Below, one piece after another: positions 59,938 to 64,000 of a stretch of 64,000 nt of DNA. Each line of letters starts with the position of its first letter. The stretch's first letter is position 1. The DNA is from Nisaea sediminum (GTDB lineage Bacteria; Pseudomonadota; Alphaproteobacteria; Thalassobaculales; Thalassobaculaceae), in NCBI RefSeq assembly GCF_014904705.1, contig NZ_JACZCQ010000002.1, positions 124,001-188,000 of the forward strand, given 5' to 3'. The notes beneath the pieces are model-generated. The model was not told the DNA's origin. It was given only the letters and a program-made list of their open reading frames with translations, and made no database searches. The position numbers and the translations under genes are program-made.

Positions 59938-61065
59938 TCAGAACGTCACCCTGATCCCGGTGATCGCATAGGCCGCCTGGATATCGCCGGCGCCGGCGGT
60001 ATCGCTGGTATATTCGGAATATCCGATCGTCGCCTGTGCACTCACGCCCGGCCCGAGAATGTACTGCCCGCCGAGTGCGATCGTGTCCCGGTCCGCCTGA
60101 ACGGTGCCCGGAGCGGTGCTGCCCGCCAGCCCGTCGCGCTCGCCATGCAGATAGGTCAGACTGACGCCGTACTGACCGAAATCGTACGACGCACCGAGCG
60201 TGTAACCGTCCCCGTCATTGGCGCCCGAATCCTGGAACCCGGCGAAGGAACCGCCGACCTGTAAACCGCCATAACCCAGCGTCAGACCGAAGGCATAGGC
60301 CTGCGGTTCGTCCTGGCCGGACGCCGTCTCGAGAAACGTGCCGTAGCCGGCCGACGCGGCGACGGTCACACCGCTGATTTCCCGGCTGACGTCGATGCTG
60401 GCCATGACGCCGTCTGAGAGACCCGCGTTGCGGTCCGGCTGCGTGTTGTTGTCCTGATTGCTGTCCGGCGAATAGGACATTCCGAGACGGACCCCTTCGA
60501 TCCGGGGCGTGTAGTAGGTGAGCTTGGTCGAGTCGTTGGCCCGCACCGGCTCGACATAGGTGCCGCCGAACGGCGCGCGGAAGTAACCGCCGTTGCCGAT
60601 CGAGGTCGCCCCGGTCAGTTCCCAGTCGACCGTATCCCCCGAATTGATCCCCATGCCGTATTCCTTCGGCGCCACATGGGTCTTGTAGAGGGCGGAATTC
60701 TCGTCGCCGATGTCGATCTGGCCGAAATTCCCCCGCAGGGTCAGATAGCTTTCGTCGATCTGGTCGCTGGAGTTGCTGTTGCCCTCGAGCTGGACATTGA
60801 TCCCGACCTCGAGACCGTTGTCGAGCTTGGTGCTTCCGACGAAGTGAATTTCCGTGTCGGATTTCACGTCGAACCCGCTGAGGTCGAGACTGCTGTTCCC
60901 CTCGTCGTCGATATCCGTGTAGCCGAACCATTGTTCGGCATATCCCCCGACAGAAAGCTTCAGCTTTTCCGCCGCACCTGCCGGGTCTGCCGAAAGGATG
61001 AAACCGGCTGCAACGAGAGACGTTGTCTGCAAAAGTCCTGTTCTTGCTGAATATTTGAACGCCAT
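59938..61065 (-). CDS. Outer-membrane porin
   Basis: A 375-residue Gram-negative general porin. Signal peptide MAFKYSARTGLLQTTSLVAA up to AGA, then a beta-barrel: KLKLSVGGYAEQWFGYTDID, VKSDTEIHFVGSTKLDNGLEVGINVQLEG, YLTLRGNFGQIDIGDENSALY (the typical LxGxFGxxxxG strand) and a C-terminal strand ending GIRVTF with a terminal phenylalanine, needed for BAM recognition. It has many D, N and G-rich turns. The ATG at 61065 has GGAG 7 bases before it. Specificity cannot be told. Confidence 0.93.
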   Translation of the reverse strand: MAFKYSARTGLLQTTSLVAAGFILSADPAGAAEKLKLSVGGYAEQWFGYTDIDDEGNSSLDLSGFDVKSDTEIHFVGSTKLDNGLEVGINVQLEGNSNSSDQIDESYLTLRGNFGQIDIGDENSALYKTHVAPKEYGMGINSGDTVDWELTGATSIGNGGYFRAPFGGTYVEPVRANDSTKLTYYTPRIEGVRLGMSYSPDSNQDNNTQPDRNAGLSDGVMASIDVSREISGVTVAASAGYGTFLETASGQDEPQAYAFGLTLGYGGLQVGGSFAGFQDSGANDGDGYTLGASYDFGQYGVSLTYLHGERDGLAGSTAPGTVQADRDTIALGGQYILGPGVSAQATIGYSEYTSDTAGAGDIQAAYAITGIRVTF

Positions 61066-61537
61066 GAGTTTCTCCGTGCACCGGTCCGGGGTTCCGCCCA
61101 CCCGGTGCTGGTCAAGTGAACAAATCAGGCCGGCAGGCGGTAACCGTCTGCCCGACTCCGGCAGGTAGGACCGAAAACGGAAATCCACAACAAGCACGCG
61201 TCCCACTGTTTTGTGAGCCAGAGATGCACCGGCCTTTTTTCAAGGCCCGGCGCCGCATTTCAATCCCGCTCTGCAAGGGAAAATGATTGATGCCGGATGC
61301 GGGGAATTGAATCTCAGCCTTCCCGTGCCTAGGCGATCTTACACGACTTGCCGAAAGGCCGAATATGCAGTGGAGCGGCGTTCTTTCATCGGCAAGATTC
61401 TTGGGACCGCTTGGCAATTGTCGGCTCCGGACCGTCATGCTAACCCGGGGCAACGTGCGACCCTCTCCAGGGGATGCTCCCCTGCCGCAACCGGACTGTT
61501 CCACCGATCGCGACTGTCAGAAATTCGGAGATACGAG
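61066..61537. other. Non-coding gap before the acyl-CoA synthetase gene
   Basis: This stretch separates divergent porin and acyl-CoA synthetase genes. I see no credible ORF, RNA gene or good promoter pair. GGCCTT-TTTTC-AAGGCC (61231-61247) is a short palindrome. The synthetase frame is open through part of the gap, but its codons do not look like family sequence. Confidence 0.5.
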
Positions 61538-63124
61538 ATGAAACAGGCCGAGTCGCTCCCCGGTCTTCTTTCCCGCCTCGCGGCAGAACAGCCTCACGAC
61601 ATCGCGCTCGTCGACGGCAGCCGCAGCGTGAATTTCAAGGAACTGGAGGAAGAGGTTAGTCGCGTCGCCGCGGGCCTCGCATCCATCGGGATCACCAAAG
61701 GGGACCGGATCGCAGTCTGGCTGCCGAACGGGATTCCGATGGCGGCGCTGGTCTTCGGCGCGGCCCGGCTCGGGGCGATCTCGGTGATCGTGAACACCCG
61801 CTACCAGAAGACCGAACTCGAGGGCCTGCTGAAACGGACGCGCGCGAAACTGCTGGCAATCGCTGCCGGCTTCCGGGGAATCCCGTTCCTCGACATCCTC
61901 TCCGCGGTGCCGGCCGGCTCCCTTTCAAGCCTGACGCATGTGGTGAACTGCTCGATCAAGCCCGCCACGGCGCCGGTCGGCGAGACCGTTTCCTATTCCA
62001 CCCTTGCTGCGACGGCACCCGGAGCCTTGCCGCCGGTCGATCCCGCCCTGCCCTGCGCCATGTTCGCCACCTCCGGAACGACACGCGCGCCGAAACTTGT
62101 GATGCATTGCCAGCGGGCCATCGTGCAGCACGGCAAGGATTCAGGTTCGGCGCTCGGCTATACCGATGCGGATGCCGTCATGCTCGGCGCCCTTCCGCTC
62201 TGCGGCGTCTTCGGATTCTCCCAACTCATGGGCGCGCTGGCGAACGGGCGGCCGACGATCCTGATGGATGCCTTCAATTCTTCCGACGCACTGGAGTTGA
62301 TCGAGCGCCACAAGGCGACCCATTTCAACGCGACCGACGACATGATCGTCCGCATCCTCGACGAGGCGAAACCCGGGCAGCTCGCGTCCCTGCGCGAGGT
62401 CGGTTTCGCCTCCTTCTCCGGAACCAATGCCGAAGCCCTTGTCGAACGTGCCGAGCGCGAGGCCGGCGTGATCCTGCGCGGCCTCTTCGGCATGAGCGAA
62501 CTGCAGGCCCTCTTCGCCGCCCAGCCCGCCGGCCTGCCGCGCCTGGAGCGCGCCAAACCCGGTGGCCATCCGGTTTCTTCCGAAGGCCGGGCACGCGTCT
62601 GCGATCCTGAAACGGGCGCAGAGCTTCCTGTCGGAGAAATGGGCGCCCTCCAATTCAGGGGACCGAGCCAGTTCGTCGGCTATTTCGAGGATCCGGACGC
62701 GACGGCCGCCGCCGTCTCCGAAGACGGCTGGTTCTCCGCCGGCGATGCCGGCGTGATGGAGCCGGACGGCCGATTTCACTTCAAGGGCCGCATGGGCGAC
62801 ACCATGCGCCTCGGCGGTTTCCTCGTCAGCCCGCGCGAGATCGAGGGCGTGCTCGAGGACCATGCGGATGTCGCGAGCGCCCAGGTCGTCGGCGTGCAGG
62901 CGAGCGACGGCCCGGTCGCGGTCGCCTTCGTCATCGCGGCGACCGGCCGGACGGCAGATCCCGAGGCACTGCGCGCGCATTGCGTGGCGCAGCTCGCGAA
63001 ATACAAGGTGCCGCGGCTCGTCCTTCCGGTCACCGAATTCGCGACCGTGACCGGCCCGAACGGAACCAAGGTGCAAAAGCAGAAATTGCGGGAAATGGCG
63101 GAAGCGGCGCTCAAAGGCGCCTGA
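61538..63124 (+). CDS. AMP-dependent acyl-CoA synthetase/ligase family protein
   Basis: A 528-residue ANL-superfamily enzyme expected to activate a carboxylic acid through an acyl-adenylate. Core motifs are present but altered: A3 reads FATSGTTRAPKLVMH where SGTTGxPKG is usual, A5 is LFGMSELQAL, A7 is GWFSAGDAGVMEPDG, A8 is RMGDTMRLGGFLVSPREIE, and the C-terminal A10-like end GPNGTKVQKQKLREMA keeps the catalytic lysine. Substrate unknown. ATG 61538 has GGAG 8 bases upstream. The tRNA-Arg gene is only 12 bases after its stop, on the opposite strand. Confidence 0.88.
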   Translation: MKQAESLPGLLSRLAAEQPHDIALVDGSRSVNFKELEEEVSRVAAGLASIGITKGDRIAVWLPNGIPMAALVFGAARLGAISVIVNTRYQKTELEGLLKRTRAKLLAIAAGFRGIPFLDILSAVPAGSLSSLTHVVNCSIKPATAPVGETVSYSTLAATAPGALPPVDPALPCAMFATSGTTRAPKLVMHCQRAIVQHGKDSGSALGYTDADAVMLGALPLCGVFGFSQLMGALANGRPTILMDAFNSSDALELIERHKATHFNATDDMIVRILDEAKPGQLASLREVGFASFSGTNAEALVERAEREAGVILRGLFGMSELQALFAAQPAGLPRLERAKPGGHPVSSEGRARVCDPETGAELPVGEMGALQFRGPSQFVGYFEDPDATAAAVSEDGWFSAGDAGVMEPDGRFHFKGRMGDTMRLGGFLVSPREIEGVLEDHADVASAQVVGVQASDGPVAVAFVIAATGRTADPEALRAHCVAQLAKYKVPRLVLPVTEFATVTGPNGTKVQKQKLREMAEAALKGA

Positions 63125-63136
63125 CAGGCCGGATAT

Positions 63137-63213
63137 TGGCGACCCCGGCAGGACTCGAACCTGCAACCGTCGGATTAGAAGTCCGGTGCTCTATCCAGTT
63201 GAGCTACGGGGCC
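63137..63213 (-). tRNA. tRNA-Arg (anticodon TCT)
   Basis: A complete 77-nt cloverleaf with encoded CCA on the minus strand. The acceptor stem GGCCCCG pairs with CGGGGTC (one G-U), discriminator G. The anticodon loop CTTCTAA has anticodon TCT; D-loop AACTGGATAGAGC and T-arm GGTTCGAGTCC are normal. It lies 16 bases after the NDUFS4-like gene on the same strand and may share its transcript. Confidence 0.97.
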
Positions 63214-63229
63214 GCGAAACTCTGAAAAA

Positions 63230-63544
63230 TCAGTGGGTCCAGGTGCCCCAGGTGGCGAAGCGGTCGGCGGCGAAATTGTCGGCATAGCCTTTCGGCTTCA
63301 GCTTGCGCTTGTGCTCGCCCTGGATGATGTAGTCGAGCCCGTGCTTCTTGGCGTAGGCGACCGCCTCTTCCTTGGTCTCGAAGGTCAGACGGATCTGGTT
63401 CTTGGTGTCGCCGCTGCTGACCCAGCCCATGAGGGGTTCCGGACGCCGCGCGGTCTCGAGTTCAGGCTCCAGCACCCAGCGCTTCGTCTTGGCCCGCCCC
63501 GACTGCATGGCGGTCTTGCTCGGCCGGTAAATCCGCACGGTCAT
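63230..63544 (-). CDS. NDUFS4-like NADH dehydrogenase (complex I) accessory subunit
   Basis: A 104-residue protein of the ETC complex I subunit family (mitochondrial NDUFS4, 18 kDa). The typical run is present: RIYRPSKTAMQSGRAKTKRWVLEPE, then PLMGWVSSGDTKNQIRLTFETKEEAVAYAKKHGLDY and the end KGYADNFAADRFATWGTWTH. In alphaproteobacteria this gene sits away from the nuo operon. A function in complex I stability is taken from the mitochondrial homologue. Confidence 0.95.
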   Translation of the reverse strand: MTVRIYRPSKTAMQSGRAKTKRWVLEPELETARRPEPLMGWVSSGDTKNQIRLTFETKEEAVAYAKKHGLDYIIQGEHKRKLKPKGYADNFAADRFATWGTWTH

Positions 63545-63655
63545 GGCATTCTCTCTCCTCGTCCCCGAGATGCCTCCGGACCTTCTCGGTGCCCGGAAGT
63601 CACAGCTTCGGTTCCGTATCGCTCAAAGGCAGGCGGAGGTCAATGCGGCTGACGT

Positions 63656-64000
63656 TCAGCCGGGCGTGCGGACGATCTTCGGTCCGAGATTCGAGATCAC
63701 GTCCCGTGCATCGTAAGCGTCCGTGCCCTCGGCTTTCAGCTCGGGACCGCCGATCACGATCTCCGCGACGGCCTCGTACCGGGTCACAGGTATGCTGTCC
63801 GACGGACCGGCGAACATGCTCTGACGGAAAAAGTATCCGCCATGATGGCCGTAATAGCCGAATGATCCGAAACCGAACGGATAGAAATCATGGTGAATAT
63901 AGCGCTCGTTCTTGTCGAGATCCCGCGCCACGACGACGAAATGGCTTCGTCCCTTTTCAAGGGTCAACTCGGCCGCACGGTATAGCAGATAGGTCTCGAC
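63656..64000 (-). CDS. CC0125/CC1285-like lipoprotein, C-terminal part (5' end outside window)
   Basis: The frame is open to the window edge, so the start is missing; the visible part is about 114 residues. It reads ETYLLYRAAELTLEKGRSHFVVVARD, then a glycine-, tyrosine-, phenylalanine- and histidine-rich loop (FYPFGFGSFGYYGHHGGYFF), then VTRYEAVAEIVIGGPELKAE and DAYDARDVISNLGPKIVRTPG. This resembles the alphaproteobacterial CC0125/CC1285 lipoprotein group as I remember it; the lipobox would be outside the window. Function unknown. Confidence 0.65.
   Translation of the reverse strand, partial: VETYLLYRAAELTLEKGRSHFVVVARDLDKNERYIHHDFYPFGFGSFGYYGHHGGYFFRQSMFAGPSDSIPVTRYEAVAEIVIGGPELKAEGTDAYDARDVISNLGPKIVRTPG

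Overview
The window is chromosomal DNA from a GC-rich alphaproteobacterium, most likely a member of the Rhodospirillales or a close relative. Signs of this are the yajC-secD-secF-Mth938-phytoene synthase-like cluster, a PopZ (DUF2497) gene next to valS, the aapJQMP general amino-acid transporter beside metC, an NDUFS4-type complex I subunit and the tatABC-serS-surE-pcm string. The genus cannot be fixed from the sequence. Nearly all of it looks like vertically inherited core genome: there is no prophage, integrase, insertion sequence, CRISPR array or rRNA operon. One roughly 80-bp palindromic dispersed-type repeat lies after xthA.

Layout. 1-4.8 kb: the 3' part of uvrA, a degenerate GGDEF/EAL-like protein and trmFO. 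4.8-12.1 kb: on the minus strand, two squalene/phytoene-synthase-fold proteins, an NDUFAF3-like protein, secF, secD and yajC; then a DUF815 ATPase and a LysM/LytM lipoprotein. 12.2-17.8 kb: pcm, surE, serS, tatCBA and an orphan iron-type ABC ATPase. 18-25.1 kb: one long minus-strand operon, dgt-argS-SPOR protein-nagZ-M50 protease-scpA-scpB, in which the SPOR gene has a broken frame beside two nine-base G/C homopolymers. 25.2-29.9 kb: erpA, xthA, an M81 peptidase with a small membrane protein upstream, a HAD protein and a secreted nuclease. 29.9-35.5 kb: a PIMT-like gene, tolC, popZ and valS. 35.6-41.2 kb: tartrate/malate dehydrogenase, tRNA-Cys, tRNA-Asn, an alpha-methylacyl-CoA racemase, a CYTH-CHAD protein, SixA and a GNAT protein. 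41.3-52 kb: a sulfur and amino-acid region (cysK, sseA, double GNAT, aapPMQJ, metC, four-domain rhodanese protein). 52-55.3 kb: an ABC-F ATPase, an EamA transporter and a small HTH regulator with a clear operator.

55.4-64 kb holds the most unusual locus. A CHASE2-adenylate cyclase and a secreted FecR-like protein form an overlapping gene pair. It is transcribed divergently from an exported caspase-family protease that has an EF-hand-like loop and an SH3b domain. After it come a porin, an acyl-CoA synthetase, tRNA-Arg, an NDUFS4 homologue and a truncated lipoprotein-like gene at the window edge.

How the genes work together: SecDF-YajC and TatABC supply both export routes. ArgS, ValS, SerS, TrmFO and three tRNAs serve translation. 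ScpAB, PopZ, the SPOR protein, NagZ and the LytM factor concern chromosome organisation, polarity, division and the cell wall. Three proteins related to mitochondrial complex I assembly or accessory factors (NDUFAF6-like, NDUFAF3-like, NDUFS4-like) point to conserved respiratory-chain biogenesis. All functional statements rest on motif recognition by eye; no database search was possible.
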